NCBI GenBank assembly: GCA_964598995.1
Contig: CAZRDR010000084.1
Span: forward strand, 1 to 28,358
Length of the DNA: 28,358 bases
Direction: 5' to 3'
Source: JACROF01 sp964598995
GTDB lineage: Bacteria > Patescibacteriota > Microgenomatia > Levybacterales > UBA12049
Positions within the stretch are counted from its first letter, which is position 1. Every line of letters starts with the position of its first letter. Of this stretch, positions 13,958 through 21,215 are shown one piece after another. Below the pieces are notes generated by a model. That model did no database searches and had not been told where the DNA came from. It saw only the letters and a list, made by a program, of their open reading frames with translations. The translations under genes were made by a program, and so were the position numbers.

Positions 13958-16513
13958 ATGAGTCTAAATATTGGAAAACTACAACCTATCGATATCTCGC
14001 AAGAGATGAAGAAATCGTATCTGAACTATGCCATGTCAGTTATCGTCTCTCGTGCACTTCCTGATGTCCGTGATGGCCTCAAGCCAGTTCATCGCCGTAT
14101 CCTCTTTGCGATGCATGAAATGGGACTGACACACCAGTCTAAATACGTTAAAAGTGCAAAAGTCGCCGGAGAAGTTATGGGTAATTATCATCCTCATGGT
14201 GATGCACCTATTTATGACGCGATGGTCCGTCTCGCACAGGATTTCTCTATGCGTTATCCTCTCATCGATGGTCAGGGTAATTTCGGTTCGATCGATGGCG
14301 ACCCACCGGCAGCTATGCGTTATACCGAAGCACGTATGGCAGCGATCACGAGTGAGCTTCTCGTTGACATCGATAAAGAAACAGTCGAGTATATACCGAC
14401 ATTCGACGCTACCCGCGATGAGCCTGTGTATCTCCCAGCAAAACTACCTAACCTTTTACTTATGGGTAGTGAAGGTATCGCTGTTGGTATGGCAACCAAG
14501 ATCCCGCCACATAATTTAGGCGAGGTTATCGATGCTATTCAGCACATGATTACCAAGACGACCTTTGCTGCACCTGCTCCAACAGTGAATAAGGTCGAAG
14601 CACCTGAGGTATCAACTGGCGCAGCAGACGTCCCAGTAGTTGAGACTCAGGAAAAATCAGTACAAATGACTACCGACGTCACGATCGACGAATTACTTCA
14701 ATTTATTAAAGGTCCTGATTTCCCAACAGCTGGAGCTATCTTTGATCAGACCGAGATCAAAAACGCATACATCACTGGTCGTGGCAAGATCCTTATCCGT
14801 GGTAAAGCAGAAATCGAGGAGATCGGGCAAGGTAAATCTGCAATCATCATCACTGAAATCCCTTACCAGGTAAATAAAGCAGTCCTCGTGACCCGTATAG
14901 CAGATCTAGCTAAAGAGAAAAAGATCGAAGGAATTACTGATCTTCGCGATGAGTCGGACCGACGAGGTCTCCGAGTCGTTGTCGAGCTCAAACGAGATGC
15001 GTCACCGAAGAAGGTCTTAAATAATCTTTTCAAGCATACGTCACTTCAGACGAGTTTCCCAGTCAACATGGTCGCTCTCGTTGACGGCACACCGCAGACC
15101 TTGAATCTTAAAGTAATCCTTGAGGAATACCTCAAGCATCGTTATCTCGTTATCAAACGCCGCTCAGAGTTTGAGTTAAAGCAAGCTAAAGCACGTCTTC
15201 ATATCCTAGAAGGTCTTAAGATCGCCGTTGATCACATCGATGAAGTCATCCAAACCATCAGAGCGTCCAAAGATCAGGATGAAGCTAAAAAGAACTTAAT
15301 GGCAAAATTCGGTCTCAGTGAGATCCAGGCGACAGCTATCCTTGACATGCAGCTTCGACGCCTCGCAGCTCTTGAGAGACAGAAGATCGAGGACGAAATC
15401 GCACTTCTTAAAGAAAATATTGCTTACCTCGAGGACCTCCTGACGCATCCCGAGAAAATCTTAGGGGTAATTGGTGATGAGCTAACCAACCTTAAGCAAA
15501 AATATGCAGATCCCAGACGTACCAAAGTCTTTAAAGGCAAAGTCGATGAATTCTCAGAGGAAGATCTCATCCCTAACGAAGCAACTGTTATTACGCTGAC
15601 ACAGACTGGCTACATTAAACGTCAATCGATGAATAGTTTCTCACTCCAGAATAGGGGAGGCAAGGGTGTTCGCGGCATGACGACTAAAGAAGAAGATACG
15701 ATTACGCATATTAAATCAGCCATGACGCATGACAATATCATCTTCTTTACCAATAAAGGTAAGGCATACCAGCTCAGAGCCTATGAGATCGATGAGAGTA
15801 GCCGCATTAGTAAAGGTACAGCGATCGTTAACCTCCTTAACATAGAACAAGGCGAAAAAGTCGAGTCATTTATCGTTTTGGATAAGAACCTCAAGAAAGG
15901 CTATATTTTCCTCACTACTCGTAAAGGAACGGTAAAGAAGACCAATATCTCAGAGTTTGAAAACATCAGACGTAACGGAATGATCGCTATCAAGCTCGAC
16001 GCAGGCGATGAGCTCGTTTGGAGTAATATATCAACAGGCGATGATGACGTCCTCCTCGTCTCACGCCAGGGTAAAGCCATTAGGTTCTCAGAAAAGTCAG
16101 TCAGACCATTAGGCCGAGGAACGATCGGTGTACGTGGTATCAAACTCGGGTCAGGTGACGTCGTGATCAGTATGGATGTACTCAATAAAGATGAAGCGAA
16201 CGCAGAACTCCTCACGATCATGGAAAATGGTCTGGGTAAGAAGACAGTTGTGTCACAGTTCCCTAAGCAGGAGAGAGGCGGTCAGGGAGTCAAAGTCGCT
16301 AAAGTTAGTGATAAGACAGGTGAGGTAGCAGTATCTCAGATCATCCCGCCAAAGAGTGAAGAGCTGATCATCACCAGTAAGAGGGGCCAAGTCGTTAAGC
16401 TTGAAATCTCATCTATCCCACGACTTCATCGTGATACCCAAGGAGTTATCCTCATGCGCTTCTCCAACGCCGCAGACGGCGTAGTCGCCGCCACCTGCAT
16501 CGAAAACGCCTAG
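13958..16513 (+). CDS. gyrA: DNA gyrase subunit A
   Basis: An 851-residue breakage-reunion subunit of gyrase. The catalytic Tyr122 (AAMRYTEARM) has the same number as in E. coli. In the quinolone region position 83 is Ala (HGDAPIYD) where E. coli has Ser, while D87 is kept. The tower and coiled-coil follow, then the C-terminal beta-pinwheel. A GyrA box QNRGGKG starts at Q564, one residue off the classic QRRGGKG, and supports gyrase over topoisomerase IV. Residues about 199-240 are an extra Ala/Pro/Val/Thr-rich stretch before TIDELLQFIKGPDFPT, which GyrA normally lacks. No Shine-Dalgarno sequence precedes the ATG; the gene lies 75 bases after ppa. Confidence 0.96.
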   Translation: MSLNIGKLQPIDISQEMKKSYLNYAMSVIVSRALPDVRDGLKPVHRRILFAMHEMGLTHQSKYVKSAKVAGEVMGNYHPHGDAPIYDAMVRLAQDFSMRYPLIDGQGNFGSIDGDPPAAMRYTEARMAAITSELLVDIDKETVEYIPTFDATRDEPVYLPAKLPNLLLMGSEGIAVGMATKIPPHNLGEVIDAIQHMITKTTFAAPAPTVNKVEAPEVSTGAADVPVVETQEKSVQMTTDVTIDELLQFIKGPDFPTAGAIFDQTEIKNAYITGRGKILIRGKAEIEEIGQGKSAIIITEIPYQVNKAVLVTRIADLAKEKKIEGITDLRDESDRRGLRVVVELKRDASPKKVLNNLFKHTSLQTSFPVNMVALVDGTPQTLNLKVILEEYLKHRYLVIKRRSEFELKQAKARLHILEGLKIAVDHIDEVIQTIRASKDQDEAKKNLMAKFGLSEIQATAILDMQLRRLAALERQKIEDEIALLKENIAYLEDLLTHPEKILGVIGDELTNLKQKYADPRRTKVFKGKVDEFSEEDLIPNEATVITLTQTGYIKRQSMNSFSLQNRGGKGVRGMTTKEEDTITHIKSAMTHDNIIFFTNKGKAYQLRAYEIDESSRISKGTAIVNLLNIEQGEKVESFIVLDKNLKKGYIFLTTRKGTVKKTNISEFENIRRNGMIAIKLDAGDELVWSNISTGDDDVLLVSRQGKAIRFSEKSVRPLGRGTIGVRGIKLGSGDVVISMDVLNKDEANAELLTIMENGLGKKTVVSQFPKQERGGQGVKVAKVSDKTGEVAVSQIIPPKSEELIITSKRGQVVKLEISSIPRLHRDTQGVILMRFSNAADGVVAATCIENA

Positions 16514-16523
16514 AAACTCACTA

Positions 16524-16532
16524 TGATATAAT
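16524..16532 (+). promoter_or_regulatory. Extended -10 promoter after gyrA
   Basis: TGATATAAT is a perfect extended -10 element (TATAAT at 16527-16532). No -35 box matches at the usual distance. The next ATG is at 16552, giving a leader of about 13 bases without a Shine-Dalgarno sequence. Confidence 0.5.
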
Positions 16533-16551
16533 CTCCTAGCTGCCTCTTCCA

Positions 16552-17289
16552 ATGAAAGAGCAAAACAGCGCCTTCCAACAGATAATTTCACTTCTCGGAC
16601 TAGTTATCTCTTTACTTGTAGCTATAACCCCGCTTTTTACTAAATCCCCAATATCTCCATACTTTTTAGATACTAAAATAATACAAGCCTTCACGTTTAT
16701 TATATTAATCTCAAGTATTTCACTGATCTGGTACTTTACACAAATCAGTACTAGCCCGACACTTCAATTATTTGGAGTAAAAGATAAGACGTATAAATTT
16801 ATTACAAACTATAGAATTAATATCGCTACAAACGGATTTATTAAATTAGCAATAATTTTTGTAATATTTTTCGGTATATTATTTGTTGGTTTATTTCACT
16901 TCTTCAGTCAACGTAATTTAATAGTCTCTTTTATTCAAGGTCTAGCATATTTATTTATGTTCATTTCACTTATGAGTTTATTTTCAATTCTTTATGCTCA
17001 AACCAAAGCGCAGAGGATAATTGAGGATTTAAAAGAGCAATTTCCAGTTAATATTTTAGAAACATTAAATAAATATAAATTAATTAACTCTGGTATTGAA
17101 ATTAGTCATAATGAAATTCTATCGACAAAAGAACTATTAGATTTAAAGCTTGATCCTAATCAATATATGTTCTCTAAGAAAATAAAAATTAAGACTGTCA
17201 CTCAAGAAGTAAAATCTTTTACATTAGTTGTCGACTACGCTGGAAAACAAGTCTTCAAAATTGTAAAAATTAATTCTTCTGACAAGTAA
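16552..17289 (+). CDS. Hypothetical four-helix membrane protein
   Basis: An unrecognised 245-residue protein. Four hydrophobic segments lie at about 10-29, 43-63, 96-117 and 124-149, with a charged stretch between the second and third. The last 95 residues are hydrophilic and Lys/Ile-rich (TKAQRIIEDLKEQFP, SKKIKIKTVTQEVKSF) and probably face the cytoplasm. The DNA is far more AT-rich than its neighbours: three 60-base lines (16801, 16861, 17041) hold 12, 15 and 10 G+C bases, against 25 and 31 in two gyrA lines (15001, 16261). Codon use follows (ATT, TTA, AAA, AAT). This suggests recent transfer or weak selection. No function can be assigned. Confidence 0.7.
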   Translation: MKEQNSAFQQIISLLGLVISLLVAITPLFTKSPISPYFLDTKIIQAFTFIILISSISLIWYFTQISTSPTLQLFGVKDKTYKFITNYRINIATNGFIKLAIIFVIFFGILFVGLFHFFSQRNLIVSFIQGLAYLFMFISLMSLFSILYAQTKAQRIIEDLKEQFPVNILETLNKYKLINSGIEISHNEILSTKELLDLKLDPNQYMFSKKIKIKTVTQEVKSFTLVVDYAGKQVFKIVKINSSDK

Positions 17290-17327
17290 TTATTGACAGT
17301 ACAGCTAAAATCTGCGATCGTAGATAT

Positions 17328-18170
17328 ATGGGTCCTACTACGCCAGAAGCAACTACACCTGTTCAGCCAATTGCAGAAGTAAAACCAGCAGTCGCTGCCA
17401 CAGCGGATACATCCTGGGCTGATTCCCATCGTCCACCAGCAGATGTTACACCTCTTCCCGGTGCGTTCACTCGTCAAGAGGCAGAGAATTTAAGTGCAGG
17501 CATCGCTCCCTCCACGCCTCCTGAGACCGGTTCTATCTTAGGTGATGCGATCCACTCAGCAGATACCGTCCCTGATGTCGAACCTTTTGACCCAACCAGG
17601 CTTAAATCTAAAGATCCATACGATGAAATTATGACAAATGGCGAACTTACTAATTGGTCGAGAGCATTCGCAGATAAGAAAAAAGGAGAAGCCGCTGCCG
17701 CAGAGAGAATAGCAAAAGATATTGATGGACTTGCAACTCTTGGACAAGATCCTAAATTTATTATCGCACGAGAATTAGGAATTATTAGTGCTAACCCGAT
17801 TGATCAGAATGCTTTCAATCAGAAGCTCGATGCTTTAGTTAAGAAGAACCTTGATGAAATTACCCATGCTTCCCAAGGGATACCTGAAGCTACTGCTCAA
17901 GTAGAACTCAATTCAGCCATTCATACAGCTAATACCATGCCAGATATCACCGCATCAATCTCAGCAGCTACTGAAACAGTTGCATCAGGTCCAGCTGCTC
18001 ATGTTCCGACAGCTGAGGCTATAACCAGTTCAGTAACTGCAGCAACAATGCCTGAACAACTTGCAAAAATCGATTCAGCTGTGAATGCTCAAACAACTGC
18101 AATTAATAACCAGATACCTGCACCTACACCTGTAGCACCGGTGCCAACTCCTACTGCAACAGCAGCATAA
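17328..18170 (+). CDS. Hypothetical Ala/Pro/Thr-rich protein with an internal repeat
   Basis: An unrecognised 280-residue protein without signal peptide, membrane helix or cysteine. Residues 1-70 and 250-280 are Pro/Ala/Thr-rich and probably disordered. The middle (about 95-185) looks folded and helical (GELTNWSRAFADKKKGEAAAAERIAKDIDGLATL). A short motif occurs twice: DAIHSADTVPDV (73-84) and SAIHTANTMPDI (196-207), matching at seven of twelve positions. Base composition returns to that of the surrounding housekeeping genes. A TTGACA lies at 17293-17298, exactly 35 bases before the ATG as for the SIMPL gene, but no convincing -10 box accompanies it. It may be a scaffold or cell-envelope-linked protein; that is a guess. 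Confidence 0.65.
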   Translation: MGPTTPEATTPVQPIAEVKPAVAATADTSWADSHRPPADVTPLPGAFTRQEAENLSAGIAPSTPPETGSILGDAIHSADTVPDVEPFDPTRLKSKDPYDEIMTNGELTNWSRAFADKKKGEAAAAERIAKDIDGLATLGQDPKFIIARELGIISANPIDQNAFNQKLDALVKKNLDEITHASQGIPEATAQVELNSAIHTANTMPDITASISAATETVASGPAAHVPTAEAITSSVTAATMPEQLAKIDSAVNAQTTAINNQIPAPTPVAPVPTPTATAA

Positions 18171-18176
18171 AAAGAC

Positions 18177-18182
18177 TATACT
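18177..18182 (+). promoter_or_regulatory. -10 box of folD, predicted leaderless
   Basis: TATACT lies six bases before the folD ATG (18189), so transcription would begin at or next to the A of ATG. The -35 region (CTGCAA, 17 bases upstream) matches poorly, so this call depends on the -10 box and on the same spacing seen at pilB and the SIMPL gene. Confidence 0.4.
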
Positions 18183-18188
18183 ACCTAC

Positions 18189-19028
18189 ATGGTTATTGAC
18201 GGCCGAGCCATCGCACAACACACCTATGATTACCTTGCCAAAAGAGTAGAGGAGTTAAAGGAAGAAGGAGTTACCCCACACTTAGCAATCATCTTAGTAG
18301 GTGACGATCCATCAAGTAGCGCCTATGTCAAACAAAAAGAACAAAAGCTAACCCAAATAGGTGGCGCAGTCACGACCAAGCGTCTGGATAGTTCGATTAC
18401 CGAGGAAGAACTTATAACAATTATCCAAGAGTTTAACGACGACCCTATCGTCCATGGCATCATCATCCAGCGCCCTTTACCAGAAGGGATCGACACTAAT
18501 CACATTACCGATGCGACTGTACCTGAGAAAGACGTTGATGGCTTCAGAGAGGATTCTCCTTTTGAGCCGCCGCTCGCTTTAGCTGTTATGAAAACGCTTA
18601 AAGAAGTATTTAAGCAGACGAATCAGGAGGGAGATCTCGATGATTGGTTACGGACGAAGAAAATTGCTATTCTCGGCAAAGGCTACACAGCAGGCGCACC
18701 AGTTATCAAACTCTTCGCGTTGCATAAAATACCTCTGACTATTATCGATAGATCGACAACAAATCGTGAAGAAATTTTAAGTCAAGCTGACATCGTCATC
18801 TCAGCAGTTGGTAAGGAAGGAGCATTAAGTGCAACAGAAATTAAGGATGGGGCTGTTGTCATCGGAGTTGGGATGTATAAAGGTGAAGATGGCAAGCTGC
18901 ATTGCGATTATAACGAGGAAGAGATAAGTCAAAAAGCCTCCTACTATACACCAGTTCCAGGCGGAATTGGTCCAGTAAATGTCGCAATGTTACTCCAAAA
19001 TCTGATTAAAGCATCAGAAAATGTGTGA
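18189..19028 (+). CDS. folD: Bifunctional methylene-THF dehydrogenase / methenyl-THF cyclohydrolase FolD
   Basis: A 279-residue cytoplasmic enzyme that interconverts 5,10-methylene-THF and 10-formyl-THF using NADP. The N-terminal domain has VGDDPSSSAYVKQKEQ with the catalytic Lys50 in the YxxxK motif, then HGIIIQRPLPEG and PEKDVDGF. The Rossmann part carries AILGKGYTAGAPVIKLF in place of the common GRSxxVGxP, so the nucleotide loop is unusual. The C-terminus has the expected TPVPGGIGPVNVAML. Length is normal for the family. No Shine-Dalgarno sequence is seen; a -10 box six bases upstream suggests a leaderless mRNA. It precedes the pyrimidine genes but is separated from them by a promoter and hairpin, so it may be a separate unit. 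Confidence 0.95.
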   Translation: MVIDGRAIAQHTYDYLAKRVEELKEEGVTPHLAIILVGDDPSSSAYVKQKEQKLTQIGGAVTTKRLDSSITEEELITIIQEFNDDPIVHGIIIQRPLPEGIDTNHITDATVPEKDVDGFREDSPFEPPLALAVMKTLKEVFKQTNQEGDLDDWLRTKKIAILGKGYTAGAPVIKLFALHKIPLTIIDRSTTNREEILSQADIVISAVGKEGALSATEIKDGAVVIGVGMYKGEDGKLHCDYNEEEISQKASYYTPVPGGIGPVNVAMLLQNLIKASENV

Positions 19029-19035
19029 TGACTCC

Positions 19036-19064
19036 TTGACAGAATCACCTTGTCCGAGTAAACT
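19036..19064 (+). promoter_or_regulatory. Candidate promoter of the pyrimidine genes
   Basis: TTGACA at 19036-19041, a 17-base spacer and TAAACT at 19059-19064 (four of six matches). The predicted transcription start is near 19071, the first base of the hairpin that precedes pyrB. It lies just after the folD stop. Confidence 0.5.
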
Positions 19065-19070
19065 AATACT

Positions 19071-19094
19071 CCAGGAGCAACTCCTGGTTTTTTT
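19071..19094 (+). terminator. Hairpin plus T-run directly before pyrB (terminator or attenuator)
   Basis: CCAGGAG (19071-19077), loop CAA and CTCCTGG (19081-19087) form a 7-bp stem followed by seven Ts that touch the ATG of pyrB. It has the form of an intrinsic terminator for folD. It would also stop or regulate transcription into pyrB, or as a 5'-terminal hairpin block ribosome access. CTCCT at 19032-19036 could pair with the left arm as an alternative. Confidence 0.75.
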
Positions 19095-20066
19095 ATGCCC
19101 AAGGCCCAAACGACAACTATCAACGACGATTTTAAAGGCAAAGACATCCTCTCAGTCGATCAATTCGACGCTACTTCAATTTTCCATCTTTTCAAGACAG
19201 CTGACCATCTTCGCAAGGTCACCCATAATTCAACACCTAACGACACGTTAAAGGGTAGCTTAGCTACCCTTCTTTTTTATGAGCCATCAAGCAGGACTTT
19301 CTCATCGTTTTCTGCTGCGATCAAGCGCTTGGGTGGACAGACTATAGACCACCAAAATCCGATGCAGAATTCCAGTGCTGCAAAAGGTGAGACACTGGAG
19401 GATACTATCCGCACTTTTGAATCCTACTCAGATATCATCGTCATGCGTCATCCGGTCAAAGGCTCAGCTCAGATCGCAGCAGATGCAGCCGATATACCTA
19501 TCATCAACGCCGGAGATGGAGTAGGGGAACATCCTTCTCAGGCACTGCTTGATCTCTACACTATCTACGAGAAATTCGGCAGACTTGATCATCTGACGGT
19601 TATGTTCGCTGGGGATCTGCTCAATGGACGAACTGTTCACTCACTCATCAGAGGTCTGTCGTTATTTGAGGGGAATACGATCTATCTTCTTTCCCCAGAA
19701 GTGCTTAAGCTTTCACGCGAAGACTTCGAGAATTTCGAAAAAAGAGGACTCAAACTCATCGAGATTCATTCAGAAAAAGAAATTCCTAAAGATGCAGATG
19801 TCTGGTACTGGACACGCGTCCAGAAAGAACGTTTTGATAATATCGAGGAGTATGAGCGCGTTAAGCACTCATTCATCGTTACTCCTGATCTGATGAATAG
19901 CTATGCCAAACAAGAGATGATCCTGATGCACCCTCTTCCAAGGGTAGGGGAGATTGACGTCGAAGTTGATAGTGACCCACGAAGTTTTTATCTCAGCAAA
20001 CAAATGCGTAATGGTATGTATATCAGAATGGCACTGATAAGTCTGGTGCTGGGGAAAATAAGCTAA
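19095..20066 (+). CDS. pyrB: Aspartate carbamoyltransferase, catalytic subunit
   Basis: A 323-residue enzyme making carbamoyl-aspartate, the second step of pyrimidine synthesis. The phosphate-binding loop is EPSSRTFSSF (SSRT for the usual STRT). KGETLEDTIRT, MRHP, GDGVGEHPSQALLDLYTI, NGRTVHSL, YWTRVQKERF and HPLPR supply the remaining active-site residues. The end, VEVDSDPR plus NGMYIRMAL, resembles the ATCase module of eukaryotic CAD more than E. coli or Bacillus PyrB as I recall them. No regulatory pyrI gene is present, so UTP/CTP control through that subunit is unlikely. The ATG abuts the T-run of the hairpin upstream, without a Shine-Dalgarno sequence. It is the first gene of pyrB-carA-carB-pyrC. 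Confidence 0.96.
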   Translation: MPKAQTTTINDDFKGKDILSVDQFDATSIFHLFKTADHLRKVTHNSTPNDTLKGSLATLLFYEPSSRTFSSFSAAIKRLGGQTIDHQNPMQNSSAAKGETLEDTIRTFESYSDIIVMRHPVKGSAQIAADAADIPIINAGDGVGEHPSQALLDLYTIYEKFGRLDHLTVMFAGDLLNGRTVHSLIRGLSLFEGNTIYLLSPEVLKLSREDFENFEKRGLKLIEIHSEKEIPKDADVWYWTRVQKERFDNIEEYERVKHSFIVTPDLMNSYAKQEMILMHPLPRVGEIDVEVDSDPRSFYLSKQMRNGMYIRMALISLVLGKIS

Positions 20067-20067
20067 T

Positions 20068-20117
20068 TGTCATTTCTAGCGCATACTCTCTCCTTACGCT
20101 TGAAATGACATTTTTTT
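20068..20117 (+). terminator. Hairpin plus T-run between pyrB and carA
   Basis: TGTCATTTC (20068-20076) pairs with GAAATGACA (20102-20110). After one T-T mismatch AGCG pairs with CGCT, giving 13 pairs around a 15-base loop, followed by seven Ts ending four bases before the carA ATG. It would act as an intrinsic terminator or attenuator inside the operon. Its TGTCATT/AATGACA ends resemble those of the palindromic element at 26320-26380, so it may derive from the same repeat family. Confidence 0.75.
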
Positions 20118-20120
20118 AAG

Positions 20121-21215
20121 ATGACAAAAGCTGTATTACATTTACAAGACGGCACGACATGGGAAGCTGAAAGCTTCGGAGCACCACTTGCGAGCAGTGG
20201 TGAAGTAGTCTTTTCAACAGGCATGATGGGCTATCCTGAGGGGCTCACTGACCCTTCCTTCAAAGGACAAATTTTAACACTTACCTATCCGATCGTTGGC
20301 AATTACGGAGTGCCTGAACGCACACTTTGGGAAGCAGATAAACTAATGGTTTCAGGTCTTATCGTCAGCGACTATATCGATACACCTTCTCATTTCCAGA
20401 GTGCGCATACTCTTGGACAATGGTTCAAAGATGAAGGACTGCCATTGATCCAAATTAAAGATACTCGCAAATTAACCCAGCACCTCAGAGAGAATGGCTC
20501 AGTCTTAGGTAAGATCGAGATTGATAAACCTACAAAATATTATGATCCGAATAAAGAGAACTTAGTCGAACAGGTCTCAACACGAGAGATCCAATATTAT
20601 CCATCAAAGAATCCTAAGGCAAAAACAATCGTACTCATCGACTGCGGGACTAAAAGAAATATTGTTAGATCGCTTCGTCGCCGCCATGTCTCAGTCGTCG
20701 TTATACCTTGGGACTTTGATCCATTTACGACCGAAGGGCAGGCAACTCTTAAGGAAGTAACCAAAAACGATCGGATGTTCGATGGACTTTTTATCTCAAA
20801 TGGCCCAGGAGATCCAACCTACGTCATGAAAACAATCGAGACTATTAAAAAATCTATGGACATGAAACTACCGACCATGGGGATTTGCCTTGGGCACCAA
20901 TTGCTAACACTTGCTGCTGGCGGCGGGACTGGTAAATTAAAATATGGCCATCGCAGCCAAAATCAGCCATGTATTATGGAGGGAACGCCGAGATGTTACA
21001 TCACGACACAAAATCATGGCTTCGCGGTCGAGAATTACCCAACCGGCTTTAACAAATGGTTTACCAACGCTAATGATCAGACAAATGAAGGAATTATCCA
21101 TACCAAACTCCCTTTTATGTCTGTGCAGTTCCATCCTGAAGCGACACCTGGACCTTATGACACCGAATGGTTATTTGATTATTATCTAGAAAGGATAGAC
21201 GCATGGAAAAAGTAA
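20121..21215 (+). CDS. carA: Carbamoyl-phosphate synthase small (glutaminase) subunit
   Basis: A 364-residue subunit that releases ammonia from glutamine and channels it to CarB. The N-terminal CPSase domain has GEVVFSTGMMGYPEGLTDPSF and YPIVGNYGVPE. The class I amidotransferase triad is C256 (MGICLGHQL), H338 and E340 (SVQFHPE). Blocks such as KWFTNAND, NEGIIH and LPFMSVQFHPE closely follow the GATase module of eukaryotic CAD as I recall it. The gene overlaps carB by 13 bases, so the two subunits are probably made in equal amounts. No Shine-Dalgarno sequence lies before its ATG, which stands four bases after the T-run of the upstream hairpin. Confidence 0.96.
   Translation: MTKAVLHLQDGTTWEAESFGAPLASSGEVVFSTGMMGYPEGLTDPSFKGQILTLTYPIVGNYGVPERTLWEADKLMVSGLIVSDYIDTPSHFQSAHTLGQWFKDEGLPLIQIKDTRKLTQHLRENGSVLGKIEIDKPTKYYDPNKENLVEQVSTREIQYYPSKNPKAKTIVLIDCGTKRNIVRSLRRRHVSVVVIPWDFDPFTTEGQATLKEVTKNDRMFDGLFISNGPGDPTYVMKTIETIKKSMDMKLPTMGICLGHQLLTLAAGGGTGKLKYGHRSQNQPCIMEGTPRCYITTQNHGFAVENYPTGFNKWFTNANDQTNEGIIHTKLPFMSVQFHPEATPGPYDTEWLFDYYLERIDAWKK

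Noticed and set aside
17293..17326. Full promoter before the Ala/Pro-rich gene
   Set aside because: TTGACA is present, but the bases at the proper -10 distance (GATCGT) do not match and TAGATA is 22 bases away; only the -35 likeness is noted.
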